Assembly: GCF_007625155.1 (NCBI RefSeq)
Contig: NZ_VMNK01000003.1
Span: forward strand, 310,001 to 374,000
Source of the DNA: Denitromonas halophila
Lineage (GTDB): Bacteria; Pseudomonadota; Gammaproteobacteria; Burkholderiales; Rhodocyclaceae
Length of the DNA: 64,000 bases
Direction of reading: 5' to 3'
The translations under genes were made by a program, and so were the position numbers. Position 1 is the first letter of the stretch. The number at the start of each line of letters is the position of its first letter. Of the stretch, positions 1-7,788 are shown piece after piece. Below the pieces are notes generated by a model that saw nothing but the letters and a program-made list of their open reading frames with translations, did not search any database and was not told the DNA's origin.

Positions 1-109
1 GCGCGACCTCGGAGTGCTCGATGCAGGGCAAATCCTGGATCGCGTTCATCACATTGCGCAGATCGTCATCGGTCTCGAGGCCGGTGATGACAAATTCCGT
101 GGTCGGCAT
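1..109 (-). CDS. Small protein, C-terminus outside window
   Basis: The first 36 codons are visible, starting MPTTEFVITGLETDDDLRNV and continuing NAIQDLPCIEHSEVA. The ATG at 109-107 follows a good ribosome binding site (AGGGAGAGC on the minus strand). The pattern of a beta strand, a helix and a second strand resembles the ferredoxin-like fold of HMA-type metal-binding domains, but no CxxC metal site is visible in this part. It is divergent from azlC. The function is unknown and the fold is a guess. Confidence 0.6.
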   Translation of the reverse strand, partial: MPTTEFVITGLETDDDLRNVMNAIQDLPCIEHSEVA

Positions 110-282
110 AAGCTCTCCCTTGAGTCAAAAAAGCGGCTGTCGCTGCCAAAATCGTTCAAGACGCGATGCGCGCGTCCGTGACAGGATGGCGTTCAACTGT
201 CGACAATACCTGTATGCGCGCGCGCCCTGAATACACCCACGCCCTCCGCGCCGACATTGTCGCCGCATGAGCCACTGAACCG

Positions 283-990
283 ATGACCACCATTCGCCAC
301 GCCATCTTCGCCGGCGCCCGCGACGCCCTGCCGCTGATGATCGGCACCCTGCCCTTCGGCGTCATCTATGGCACCTCGGCGGTGGCTGCCGGCCTGTCGC
401 CGCTGGCCGCGCTGGCCATGTCGGTAATCGTCTTCGCCGGCTCGGCGCAGTTCATCGCAGTCAGCCTGATCAGCGGCGGGGCGGCGCTGCCGGTGATCTG
501 GCTGACCACCTTCGTGGTCAATCTGCGCCATGCCTTGTACAGCGCCACGGTGCACCCGGCCGCCCAAGGCTGGGGGCTGCGCTGGCGCGCGCTGGTCGCC
601 TTCTGGCTGACCGACGAAGTCTTCGCCGTCATCGAAAAACGCCTGATGGAACGCGGCAACGACGCGCTGCTGCCTTACGCCCTCGGCGCCGGCGGCGGCT
701 TCTACCTCAACTGGCTCACCTGGACGGCCATCGGCGCCTGGCTGGGCCAGCAGTTTCCCGACCTCGCAGGCTGGGGGCTGGATTTCGCCATGATCGCCAC
801 CTTCGCCGCCATGATCGCGCCGCAACTGCGCGCGCCCACGCCAGTGGTCGTCGCGCTGGCCGCCGGCACCACCGCCTGGCTGACGCGCGGCCTGCCCTTC
901 AAGCTCGGGCTGATTCTCGCCGCCTTTGCCGGCGTCGCAGCAGGCGTGTGGATGGACCACCGCCGCAAAGCACGGGAAGCTGCCGCATGA
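283..990 (+). CDS. azlC: AzlC family branched-chain amino acid exporter, large subunit
   Basis: Inner-membrane protein of 235 residues with the AzlC/YgaZ signature: an N-terminal PLMIGTLPFGVIYG segment, then AGSAQF and a VNLRHALYS motif near residue 85. The family exports branched-chain amino acids or analogues together with a small AzlD subunit. The azlD start codon overlaps this stop as ATGA, so the two are translationally coupled. Several hydrophobic segments fit the usual polytopic topology. The exact substrate cannot be read from sequence. Confidence 0.92.
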   Translation: MTTIRHAIFAGARDALPLMIGTLPFGVIYGTSAVAAGLSPLAALAMSVIVFAGSAQFIAVSLISGGAALPVIWLTTFVVNLRHALYSATVHPAAQGWGLRWRALVAFWLTDEVFAVIEKRLMERGNDALLPYALGAGGGFYLNWLTWTAIGAWLGQQFPDLAGWGLDFAMIATFAAMIAPQLRAPTPVVVALAAGTTAWLTRGLPFKLGLILAAFAGVAAGVWMDHRRKAREAAA

Positions 991-1298
991 CCATCGCCGC
1001 CCTGCTCGCCGGCATGTTCCTGGCCACCTACCTCACCCGCGCCAGCTTTCTGGTCTTCGGTCACCGCCTGCGCTTTCCGCCCGCGCTCAAGGCGGCGCTC
1101 CACCATGTACCGGTCGCCGTGCTCACCGCCATCATCGTGCCCGAAGCGCTGGCGCCGGGCGGGCAGGTCGACGTGTCTCTCGGCAATCCGTACCTGCTCG
1201 GCACCGTGGTCGCCGCCGTGGTGGCGCGCCTCAGTGGCCATCTGCTGCTGTCGCTGGGGGTGAGCTTTGCGGTGTTCGGGCTGATGCGCTGGTGGTGA
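987..1298 (+). CDS. azlD: AzlD family branched-chain amino acid exporter, small subunit
   Basis: A 103-residue membrane protein starting MTIAALLAGMFLATYLTRAS. The YLTRASF and LKAALHHVPVAVL motifs are typical of AzlD/YgaH. I chose the ATG at 987 because it overlaps the azlC stop and matches family length; an upstream in-frame ATG at 948 would add azlC-overlapping residues unlike the family. It acts with AzlC as a two-component exporter in the cytoplasmic membrane. Confidence 0.88.
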   Translation: MTIAALLAGMFLATYLTRASFLVFGHRLRFPPALKAALHHVPVAVLTAIIVPEALAPGGQVDVSLGNPYLLGTVVAAVVARLSGHLLLSLGVSFAVFGLMRWW

Positions 1299-1326
1299 GC
1301 GCAGCCGGCTCGTTACACTGGCGGCC

Positions 1327-2040
1327 ATGCCACGCACCACGCCTGTCTTCTTTGCCCTGATCAGCGCGCTGCTGAGTCTGCCCGCCGAGGCGCGCCCGCC
1401 CGTGGTGGCGGTCGACATCGGCCACACCCTCGTCGCCCCCGGCGCCACCAGCGCGCGCGGGCGCAGCGAGTTCGACTTCAACCGCGATCTCGCCCGTGAA
1501 GTGGCCGCCGCGCTCATCAACCGCGGCATCGCAGCCCATCTGGTGAATGACGACGGACAGATCGCCTCGCTGCGCGACCGCCCAAAAGCCGTACCTGAGG
1601 CCGACTTCTTTCTATCGATTCATCACGATTCGGTCAGCGAACAGGAGCTCACACCGTGGACCTGGCAAGGCACACCACAGCGCTTCAGCGACACTTGGGC
1701 CGGCCACTCGCTGTTCGTCTCGCACGACAACCCCGCGCCCGAGGCCAGCCTCACCTGCGCCTCCGCCATCGGCGCACGGCTGCAGCGCATGGGCTTCGTC
1801 CCCACCGACAAGAACGCCCGCCGCCGCGCCTGGGCCGATCAGGCCAACACCGTGCATTGGTACGACAATCTGGTGGTGCTCTACCGCACCACGAAACCAG
1901 CCGTGCTGTTCGAAGCCGGCGTGATCAAGCACCGGGACGAAGAACTGCTGCTGCGCGACCCCGCGCGCCAGCGCCGCATGGCCGACGGCATCGCCACGGG
2001 CGTCGCAGCGTGTTTGCAGGTAATGGACTCAGCCCGCTGA
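1327..2040 (+). CDS. N-acetylmuramoyl-L-alanine amidase (Amidase_3)
   Basis: A 237-residue exported protein with a signal peptide ending near PAEARP. The Amidase_3 zinc-amidase pattern is present: DIGHT near residue 33 (first zinc His), an acidic residue in SEFDFNRDLA, FLSIHHDS near residue 97, and VLFEAGVIKHRDEE near the end carrying the catalytic Glu. Such enzymes cut the amide between MurNAc and the stem peptide in the periplasm. No LysM or AMIN targeting domain is seen, so this is a minimal catalytic form. Its end overlaps the convergent MFS gene by 12 bases. Confidence 0.85.
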   Translation: MPRTTPVFFALISALLSLPAEARPPVVAVDIGHTLVAPGATSARGRSEFDFNRDLAREVAAALINRGIAAHLVNDDGQIASLRDRPKAVPEADFFLSIHHDSVSEQELTPWTWQGTPQRFSDTWAGHSLFVSHDNPAPEASLTCASAIGARLQRMGFVPTDKNARRRAWADQANTVHWYDNLVVLYRTTKPAVLFEAGVIKHRDEELLLRDPARQRRMADGIATGVAACLQVMDSAR

Positions 2041-3198
2041 ACGTTTGCGCAACAAAGGCAACAAGGCAATCACACCGAGCACCGGCCCCGGCAGCAGCAG
2101 CCACGACACCTTCGACCCCCAGTCCGCCACCACCGACGTGCCCCAGGCGATCGACACCATGGTCACCGCAAAGCCCAAGGCGTTCTGCAGCGCCAGCGCG
2201 CTGCCAACGATCTCCGGCGGGCAGGCCCGCGCCGACATGGCCGAAAAATGCGGCGAGTCGGCCACCACGCTGGCGCCCCAGATCAACATGAAGGCCAGCA
2301 GCAACCACGGCCCGGCATCGGCCAGCCACGGGAAGGCCGCGCAACACAGCGCCGAGACGGTCAGCGCCGTCGCGGCCACCGGCGCGCTGCCCACCCGCCG
2401 GCTGACAAATCCCCCAGCGATGCAGCCCAGCGCACCAATGCCAATGATCGCGAAGCTCAGCCCCGACACCGGCGCCAGCGTGGTCAGCGAAGTGCCCGCC
2501 ACCAGCAGCGGCACCAGCGTCCACATCGCGTACAGCTCCCACTGATGGCCGAAATAGGCCAAGGCCGAGGCACGAAACGTCGGGATGCGGAAGGCCATCA
2601 ACACCCGGCCGAGGCGCAAGGGCGGCGCATCATCGCGACGCTTGAGATGCGGCCCGTCACCAAGCCGGAAGATCATCACCGCCGCCACCAGCGCCAGCAC
2701 CGAAGCTGTCAGCAACACCGCCTGCCACGGCCACTGCCCGCCGGCCAGTTTCACGCCATGCGGCAGCGCCGTGCCGAGCGTGAGCATGCCTACCAACTGC
2801 GCCAGCGCATGGCCGGCGCGCTCGGGCACCCAGCTCACCACCAGCTTCATCCCCAGGGGGTACACGCCGGCCAGACTCAGCCCGACCAGAAAACGCAGCA
2901 CCAAACCACTGCCCATGCCCGACGCCATCAACGCAAACCCAGCATTGGCCAGCGCACCGAGCACCGCGCACACCGCAAAAATCCGGCTCGCCGCAAAGCG
3001 ATCCGCCAGTCCGGTCAGCGCAAAACCGAGCGTGCCGACAATGAACCCGAGCTGCACTGCATTGGTCAGCCGGCCGATATCCGCCGGGCCGACGCCCCAG
3101 GCACGGATCAGATCCCCCGCGGCCGCATTGGCGGAAAACCATAACGAAGTGCCGAACAACTGGGCAATGACGATGGTGGGGACAACGGGCAGGCGCAT
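2029..3198 (-). CDS. MFS transporter
   Basis: A 389-residue protein with about twelve hydrophobic segments and major-facilitator features: an early FGTSLWFSANAAAGDL segment and a GFALTGLADRFAASR loop, which is the MFS motif-A position. The ATG at 3198 is the first in frame and gives a normal MFS length. The substrate cannot be inferred. The 3' end converges with and overlaps the amidase gene. Confidence 0.82.
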   Translation of the reverse strand: MRLPVVPTIVIAQLFGTSLWFSANAAAGDLIRAWGVGPADIGRLTNAVQLGFIVGTLGFALTGLADRFAASRIFAVCAVLGALANAGFALMASGMGSGLVLRFLVGLSLAGVYPLGMKLVVSWVPERAGHALAQLVGMLTLGTALPHGVKLAGGQWPWQAVLLTASVLALVAAVMIFRLGDGPHLKRRDDAPPLRLGRVLMAFRIPTFRASALAYFGHQWELYAMWTLVPLLVAGTSLTTLAPVSGLSFAIIGIGALGCIAGGFVSRRVGSAPVAATALTVSALCCAAFPWLADAGPWLLLAFMLIWGASVVADSPHFSAMSARACPPEIVGSALALQNALGFAVTMVSIAWGTSVVADWGSKVSWLLLPGPVLGVIALLPLLRKRSAG

Positions 3199-3517
3199 GG
3201 CGCGAGTATAGCCGGCGACACCGCATCAACAAGCGCCGATGCCTCAGCCATAAATACGATTGTTGCAGGGTAAAAATTCGTGTCGAAATTATTTACAAGC
3301 TGGCGAAGCGACCCGACACAATCCTTCCCAAAAGCAGCAGTCATTTCACCATAAACCATTGTTTTAATTCATACATTACCGATCTTCTAATACTTAAGTG
3401 GCACGACTTATGCATGATGTCAATCAGACACAATGTCGCACCAACATTTTTAGAAGATGCTGTGGTGAGGTCGACATCCGTGATCTGCATCACCCACAGC
3501 ACACGAAGGGGGCACAC
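3199..3517. promoter_or_regulatory. 319-base A+T-richer intergenic region between MFS and PEP-CTERM genes
   Basis: This divergent region is clearly richer in A+T than its surroundings and must hold promoters for both flanking genes. It contains a sigma-54-type site at 3399-3414, listed separately. A GTGTCGAAA stretch near 3270-3285 and a partly inverted CCCGACACA near 3310 could be an enhancer-protein site about 100 bases upstream of the sigma-54 site. I see no ORF of coding character in it. Confidence 0.5.
3399..3414 (+). promoter_or_regulatory. Sigma-54 (-24/-12) promoter of PEP-CTERM gene
   Basis: The sequence TGGCACG-ACTT-ATGCA matches the RpoN consensus TGGCACG-N4-TTGCA at all but one base, including the GG and GC doublets at the right spacing. 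It lies about 105 bases upstream of the PEP-CTERM start codon, in the same direction. RpoN with the PrsK/PrsR regulators is known to drive PEP-CTERM genes in floc-forming betaproteobacteria, which supports the assignment. Confidence 0.7.
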
Positions 3518-4144
3518 ATGAAAATCCGCACACTCGCACTCGCCATCGGTCTGGCCCTGCCAGCCGCCGCCATGGCCCACACGACGTCCATCGGCTATGT
3601 CGCCGGCGTCAATCCGGGTGAAGTCACATTCTGGACCGGTTCCTATGCCCACGGTGGCACACCGGTCAACGAGGCCGACCTGACGCTGGTCGGCGCCGCC
3701 GGCACGGTGTATGGCCCCGTGACTAAAGCGTTTGACATCACCCCGGTGGGCGTCAAGCCTGCTGGCCTGATTGACGGCACCAACAATTTCTTCTGGGACA
3801 GCAGCTCAACCCCGGGCTTCAGCTATGACTTCCCGGTTGCCACCGACCCGAACCTGTTTGGCGGTGTCATCTGGTGGCAGGGTGTCACCTTCACCGGGCT
3901 GAATGCCGGCACCTATGACGTCACCTGCGGCGCCACCTGCGGCACCACGCAGCAATGGGCTTCCTTGAGCACGGCGGGCAACATTCAGAACCTGTCCGGC
4001 GGTCTCAATCAGGACACCCTGCGCTTCGTCCTGCAAGCCGGCGACATCGGCGGCGGCGGCACCAACAATGTGCCGGAACCCGCTTCGCTGGCCCTGCTGG
4101 GCCTTGGCCTGGCCGGTCTGGCGCTGCGTCGCCGCAAGGCCTGA
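3518..4144 (+). CDS. PEP-CTERM sorting domain protein
   Basis: A 208-residue secreted protein with a signal peptide (MKIRTLALAIGLALPAAAMA) and a C-terminal tripartite PEP-CTERM signal: VPEPASLALLGLGLAGLAL followed by RRRKA. The exosortase/EpsH system cleaves such signals and exports the protein toward the exopolysaccharide matrix. The mature part is Gly/Thr-rich with no enzyme motif. I chose the ATG at 3518 because AAGGGGG lies eight bases upstream and it starts the signal peptide. A sigma-54 site and a terminator flank the gene as a single unit. Confidence 0.9.
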   Translation: MKIRTLALAIGLALPAAAMAHTTSIGYVAGVNPGEVTFWTGSYAHGGTPVNEADLTLVGAAGTVYGPVTKAFDITPVGVKPAGLIDGTNNFFWDSSSTPGFSYDFPVATDPNLFGGVIWWQGVTFTGLNAGTYDVTCGATCGTTQQWASLSTAGNIQNLSGGLNQDTLRFVLQAGDIGGGGTNNVPEPASLALLGLGLAGLALRRRKA

Positions 4145-4170
4145 GGCACGCAGTCACACCGCGTCAGACA

Positions 4171-4195
4171 CGGCGACCGCGAGGTCGCCGTTTTT
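4171..4195 (+). terminator. Rho-independent terminator of PEP-CTERM gene
   Basis: An 8-bp perfect stem (CGGCGACC/GGTCGCCG) with a GCGA tetraloop at 4171-4190 is followed directly by five T residues, 27 bases after the PEP-CTERM stop codon. Confidence 0.88.
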
Positions 4196-4269
4196 CGTGG
4201 ACGCCGACACCGCCGGCGAAGCGGCGATCGCGGTAGACTGCGCCGGTCCCGATCGCGAGCGTCTCCGCC

Positions 4270-4818
4270 ATGCCACGCCTGTCGCCCCACCCCCGCCATC
4301 CCGCGCCGCCCGGCCTGCAGCTCACCGCCGACGCGCGCCTCGATGCTGCCGCCGGCTTGCACCTGCGCTATGTCCTCACCGGGCCAACCGACCGCCTCGC
4401 CATTCCCACACTGCGCCTGGCCAGCCCGGCCGCCGGTCTGTGGCAGCACACCTGCTTCGAGGCCTTTGTCGCGCTCGGCGGCGCGGCGGCCTACCGCGAG
4501 TTCAACTTCTCGCCCTCGCGCCAATGGGCGGTGTACGACTTCGATGCCTACCGCCAGCGCAGCAACACGCCCACACCGCCGTGGTCGGCCAACATCCGTA
4601 TCGATCACCACGAGTCCGGCCTGAGCCTGCAGATCACGCTGCCGCAGCACATGCTCCCCGCCAACGGCCGCGAGCCCCTGCAGATCGCGCTCACCGCCGT
4701 ACTCGAAACCACCGACGGCAGCCTTTCCTACTGGGCGCAGCGCCACCCCGCCGCCCAGCCCGACTTCCATCACCGCGAAAGCTTCGCGCTGATGCTTACC
4801 CTGGATGCGACCGCATGA
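4270..4818 (+). CDS. DOMON-like domain protein
   Basis: A 182-residue protein resembling the DOMON-like beta-sandwich proteins found next to murB or DUF1343 genes in Proteobacteria. Motifs include WQHTCFEAFVAL, YREFNFSPSRQWAVYDF and a late LSYWAQRHP, which read as successive beta strands. DOMON folds bind haem or sugars, so a carbohydrate-binding role is possible. There is no clear signal peptide. Its stop overlaps the start of the NamZ-like gene (ATGA), implying a shared job in cell-wall sugar handling. Confidence 0.7.
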   Translation: MPRLSPHPRHPAPPGLQLTADARLDAAAGLHLRYVLTGPTDRLAIPTLRLASPAAGLWQHTCFEAFVALGGAAAYREFNFSPSRQWAVYDFDAYRQRSNTPTPPWSANIRIDHHESGLSLQITLPQHMLPANGREPLQIALTAVLETTDGSLSYWAQRHPAAQPDFHHRESFALMLTLDATA

Positions 4819-6017
4819 AATTCGGCATCGACCGCCTCATCTCCGAGCCCGCCCTGCGCCGCCCGCTCGCCGGCAAACGCGTCGCCCTGCTCGCCCACCC
4901 CGCGTCTGTCACCGCCGACCTCACCCACAGCCTCGACGCCCTCGCCGCCCTGCCCGACCTGAATCTCACCGCCGCCTTCGGCCCCCAGCACGGCCTGCGC
5001 GGCGACAAGCAAGACAACATGATGGAGTCGCCCGACTTCACCGATCCGGCGCACGGCATCCCCGTCTTCAGCCTCTACGGCAACGTCCGCCGACCTACTG
5101 ACGCCATGATGGCCAGCTTCGACGTGCTGCTCGTCGACCTGCAAGACCTCGGCTGCCGCATCTACACCTTCATCACCACCCTGCGCTATGTACTCGAAGC
5201 CGCCGCCGCGCATGGCAAGGCCGTGTGGGTGCTCGACCGACCCAACCCCGCCGGCCGACCGGTCGAAGGCCTCACCCTGCGTGAAGACTGGCAGAGCTTC
5301 GTCGGCGCCGGCGCCATGCCCATGCGCCACGGCCTCACCATGGGCGAGATGGCGCGCTGGTTTGTCGCCACGCTGGGGCTCGACGTCGACTGCCAGGTTA
5401 TTCCCATGACCGGCTGGCAGCCCGACACCGCGCCCGGCTACGGCTGGCCCCTCGGCGAGCGCAGCTGGGTCAACCCCAGCCCCAACGCCCCCAACCTCTC
5501 CATGGCCCGCGCCTACGCCGGCACCGTCATGCTCGAAGGCACCACCCTCTCCGAAGGCCGCGGCACCACCCGCCCGCTCGAAGTCTTCGGCGCCCCCGAC
5601 CTCGACGCCGCCGCCCTGCTGCGCGACATGCACGTACTCGCCCCCCAGTGGCTGCAAGGCTGCCGCATGCGCGAATGCTGGTTCGAGCCGACCTTTCACA
5701 AACACGCCGGCACCCAGTGCCATGGCGTGCAGATTCACGTGGACGACGGCGCCTACCAGCACGACCGCTTCCAGCCGTGGCGCCTGCAGGCGCTGGCGTT
5801 CAAGGCCGTTCTGCGCCAGCGGGCGGACTATCCGCTATGGCGGGATTTTGCCTACGAGTATGAGTACGACCGGCTGGCGATTGACCTGATCAATGGCTCG
5901 CCCTTGTTGCGGGGGTGGGTTGAGGATGCGTCTGCTACGCCTGCGGATCTGGAGGCGATCACCGCGCCGGATGAAGCGGCTTGGCGGGAGGCTCGGTTGC
6001 CGTTCTTGTTGTATTGA
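4815..6017 (+). CDS. DUF1343 / NamZ-type exo-beta-N-acetylmuramidase homologue
   Basis: A 400-residue protein of the DUF1343 family, of which NamZ of Bacillus subtilis releases MurNAc from the non-reducing end of peptidoglycan fragments. Hallmarks are GPQHGLRGDKQDNM near residue 57, PVFSLYG, VLLVDLQDLGCRIYTF, VLDRPNP and LSEGRGTTRP. The start at 4815 overlaps the DOMON gene stop and gives MKFGIDRLI, the usual family start. No signal peptide is seen, so recycling in the cytoplasm is plausible. Substrate specificity is inferred from the family. Confidence 0.85.
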   Translation: MKFGIDRLISEPALRRPLAGKRVALLAHPASVTADLTHSLDALAALPDLNLTAAFGPQHGLRGDKQDNMMESPDFTDPAHGIPVFSLYGNVRRPTDAMMASFDVLLVDLQDLGCRIYTFITTLRYVLEAAAAHGKAVWVLDRPNPAGRPVEGLTLREDWQSFVGAGAMPMRHGLTMGEMARWFVATLGLDVDCQVIPMTGWQPDTAPGYGWPLGERSWVNPSPNAPNLSMARAYAGTVMLEGTTLSEGRGTTRPLEVFGAPDLDAAALLRDMHVLAPQWLQGCRMRECWFEPTFHKHAGTQCHGVQIHVDDGAYQHDRFQPWRLQALAFKAVLRQRADYPLWRDFAYEYEYDRLAIDLINGSPLLRGWVEDASATPADLEAITAPDEAAWREARLPFLLY

Positions 6018-6476
6018 TCTGTTTGTTGGCGACTCGTTACTACATTGCCTTCGGCCGGCTTGGATTGGCCGGGTCTCGCCCCGGCGGGCGACTTACTTTC
6101 TTGCTTGTGCAAGAAAGCTAAGCAAAGAAGCACAGCCCGCTTTCGCGCCCCTACGGGGTTCCCGCCCTCCGGACGCCCCGGGCGGGGTGCTTCGCAAACT
6201 CGCCCTGCGGGCTCAAACAGCGAAGCCCCTTTTTCCGCCCGGTACGTCCTCCGGTTGGCGCGGCAGAGGGCGGGTAGGCCGTGCCCCACGAGACAGGTGC
6301 ATTGGCGATTCTTCGGGCATATACTTTTCCGTCATGACAGTTTCTCCAAACCGCCCGGCGCACACCGACTTCAGTCACGAACTGCAGGTGTTGAACGCGC
6401 TACACAACCCTGACGTCGACTCCAATGTATACGTCAATCGCAAGATGTATACGTCGCCTTTGACGCCTACAACACG
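6018..6476. repeat. Non-coding stretch with intergenic repeat copy A and upstream region of HNH gene
   Basis: Bases 6065-6225 carry copy A of a structured intergenic repeat: a GCCGGGTCTCGCCCCGGCGG block, a 9-bp hairpin CTTTCTTGC-TTGT-GCAAGAAAG near 6100-6121, a GCAAAGAA block, and near 6185-6222 CGCAAACTCGCCC-TGC-GGGCTCAAACAG. The same modules occur inverted at 7555-7735. Bases 6330-6476 have lower GC and hold two direct repeats and a weak short ORF (6334-6510), discussed under findings. Confidence 0.65.
6425..6455 (+). repeat. Pair of 11-bp direct repeats upstream of HNH gene
   Basis: ATGTATACGTC occurs at 6425-6435 and 6445-6455, exactly 20 bases apart, which is about two helical turns. 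The core GTATAC is itself palindromic. The placement 20-50 bases upstream of the candidate start codons of the HNH gene suits an operator for autoregulation. It could equally be the scar of a small duplication. Confidence 0.4.
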
Positions 6477-6497
6477 TTGTGCAGCCAGGCGACCGTC

Positions 6498-7322
6498 GTG
6501 GCACGTCTGAACCCTCGAACAGACACGATCCGTGCGCTGTTTGCACGATCAGGCAACCAGTGCGCATATCCCGGCTGCTCGCACGAGCTAATTAACTCCA
6601 AGAACAAGTTCGTTGCGCAGATTTGTCACATTCGCGCCGCCTCATTGGGAGGAGAACGCTACGACGCCGAGATGACCGACGAGGAGCGCCGCGGCTACGA
6701 GAACCTCCTCTTGCTCTGCTATGCACATCACGTTGAGACGGACGATACGGACGCGTACGACGTTGATTCTCTAGTGGCTATGAAGGCAGCACACGAATCT
6801 CTATTCGAGAAGGACGACTTCAAGATTGACGAAGCTGCTCTTCATCAGATCGTGGCTGAGATGGCCAGGTACTGGGACGACATCGAGCGCCTCAACACGC
6901 TTGAGCACTCGCACGAGCAGCTCTCATTCAGAGTCAACGTGCAGGGCACCTATGCTGAAATTTTCGAGAGCATTCACGCGAGTCTGAAGGGGATCGAGCG
7001 ACTGCATGCGGGCTTACTCAAGGCCGATGAGGCGCTTCAGGAGCAGTTTGAAAGCATGCTGAGCCGGAAGGGCATAGATCCAAGCATCTTCGAGGATGTG
7101 CCCTACTACGAGAACCCCTTCCAGATCCGGAACTGGGAGACTCACCATCTTGGCTTTCCAAACTGGCTGCAGAGAGCCCGAATAGATCTGGCTCACTTGG
7201 AGCTCAAGTACCTGGAGGAGTACCTCAAGACGCACTCCAAGGACCGGCAGGCTCTGAGCCGACTTGAGGAGCTAAAGGCCAGTTTCGCGGAGATGGCGCA
7301 GCATGCGACACATATCGACTAG
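6498..7322 (+). CDS. HNH endonuclease-like protein with long helical C-terminus
   Basis: A protein of about 274 residues. The N-terminus has an HNH/zinc-finger pattern: CAYPGCSHELI, then QICHIRAASLGGERY, then NLLLLCYAHHVETDD, giving paired Cys, the catalytic CHI His and the C-terminal HH. The rest is charged and probably helical. I favour GTG at 6498 (VARLNPRTDTIRALF), which matches family N-termini; TTG at 6477 is an alternative. GC content is lower than the neighbours and inverted repeats flank it, so it looks acquired. Such HNH proteins are often defence effectors, but no partner gene is intact here. Confidence 0.75.
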   Translation: MARLNPRTDTIRALFARSGNQCAYPGCSHELINSKNKFVAQICHIRAASLGGERYDAEMTDEERRGYENLLLLCYAHHVETDDTDAYDVDSLVAMKAAHESLFEKDDFKIDEAALHQIVAEMARYWDDIERLNTLEHSHEQLSFRVNVQGTYAEIFESIHASLKGIERLHAGLLKADEALQEQFESMLSRKGIDPSIFEDVPYYENPFQIRNWETHHLGFPNWLQRARIDLAHLELKYLEEYLKTHSKDRQALSRLEELKASFAEMAQHATHID

Positions 7323-7784
7323 CGATTGTCCGCACAACAAGCGCCTTGAGTTCGCGCCCTGCGGGTGCCGGACGGTCGCAGCACGCGTCGGGTGCAGTAA
7401 CCGAAGGGCATTGCACCATTTTCAACCGCTGCTCGGTGCAATACGGCTGCGCCTATTACACCGCTACGAAGCGGCACCATCCCGCAAGGGCAATGGCGAA
7501 GCCGAGCCCGCGTGCCATTCCCCTTCTGTACCGCCGAACGGAGAACGCGACCGGCGGGAATTGTCGTGTCGCCTGTTTGAGCCCGAAGGGCGAGTTTGCG
7601 ACACGACCCGCCGGCCGCGGGCGGAGAGAGGGGACCGGCGAAGCCGGCGGTACAGCGGGGGCGTTTCTTTGCGTCCTTTCTTGTCGCTACAAGAAAGGAT
7701 GTCGCCCGCCGGGGCGAGACCCGGCCAACGAACCGTCGAAAAGCCGATGACAAAACGAGGACCGATGGCCGGTTAAAACCGGCC
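7323..7784. repeat. Non-coding stretch with intergenic repeat copy B (inverted)
   Basis: Copy B of the repeat lies at about 7555-7735 on the opposite strand to copy A. It has the same CTCGCCC/GGGCTCAAACAG module with a TTC loop, a 10-bp hairpin CCTTTCTTGT-AGCG-ACAAGAAAGG, and the GGGTCTCGCCCCGGCGGGCGA block. The last stem pair differs from copy A in a compensatory way (C-G against T-A). The 7380-7550 part holds further imperfect inverted repeats around GGTGCAATAC-type sequences. I see no gene in it. Confidence 0.6.
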
Positions 7785-7788
7785 CTAC
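7767..7788 (-). repeat. REP-like palindrome (GTAGGGCCGG family)
   Basis: On the minus strand this reads GTAGGGCCGGTTTTAACCGG followed by CC, a near-perfect palindrome. Two relatives with GATTCAT in the core lie at 55668-55689 and 55708-55729. In both places the TAG inside the unit ends a reading frame. This is a short dispersed repeat family. Confidence 0.55.

Noticed and set aside
193-960. Long open frame on the minus strand through azlC
   Set aside because: It is an antisense shadow caused by high GC; the plus strand encodes a clear AzlC protein there.
6045-6413. Open frames through the repeat at 6060-6250
   Set aside because: Translations such as RRATYFLACARK come from the intergenic repeat and recur inverted at 7319-8044; they are not genes.
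7319-7760. Extended minus-strand ORF continuing through repeat copy B
   Set aside because: Beyond about 7790 the frame runs through non-coding repeat; only the part near 7850-8035 has coding character.
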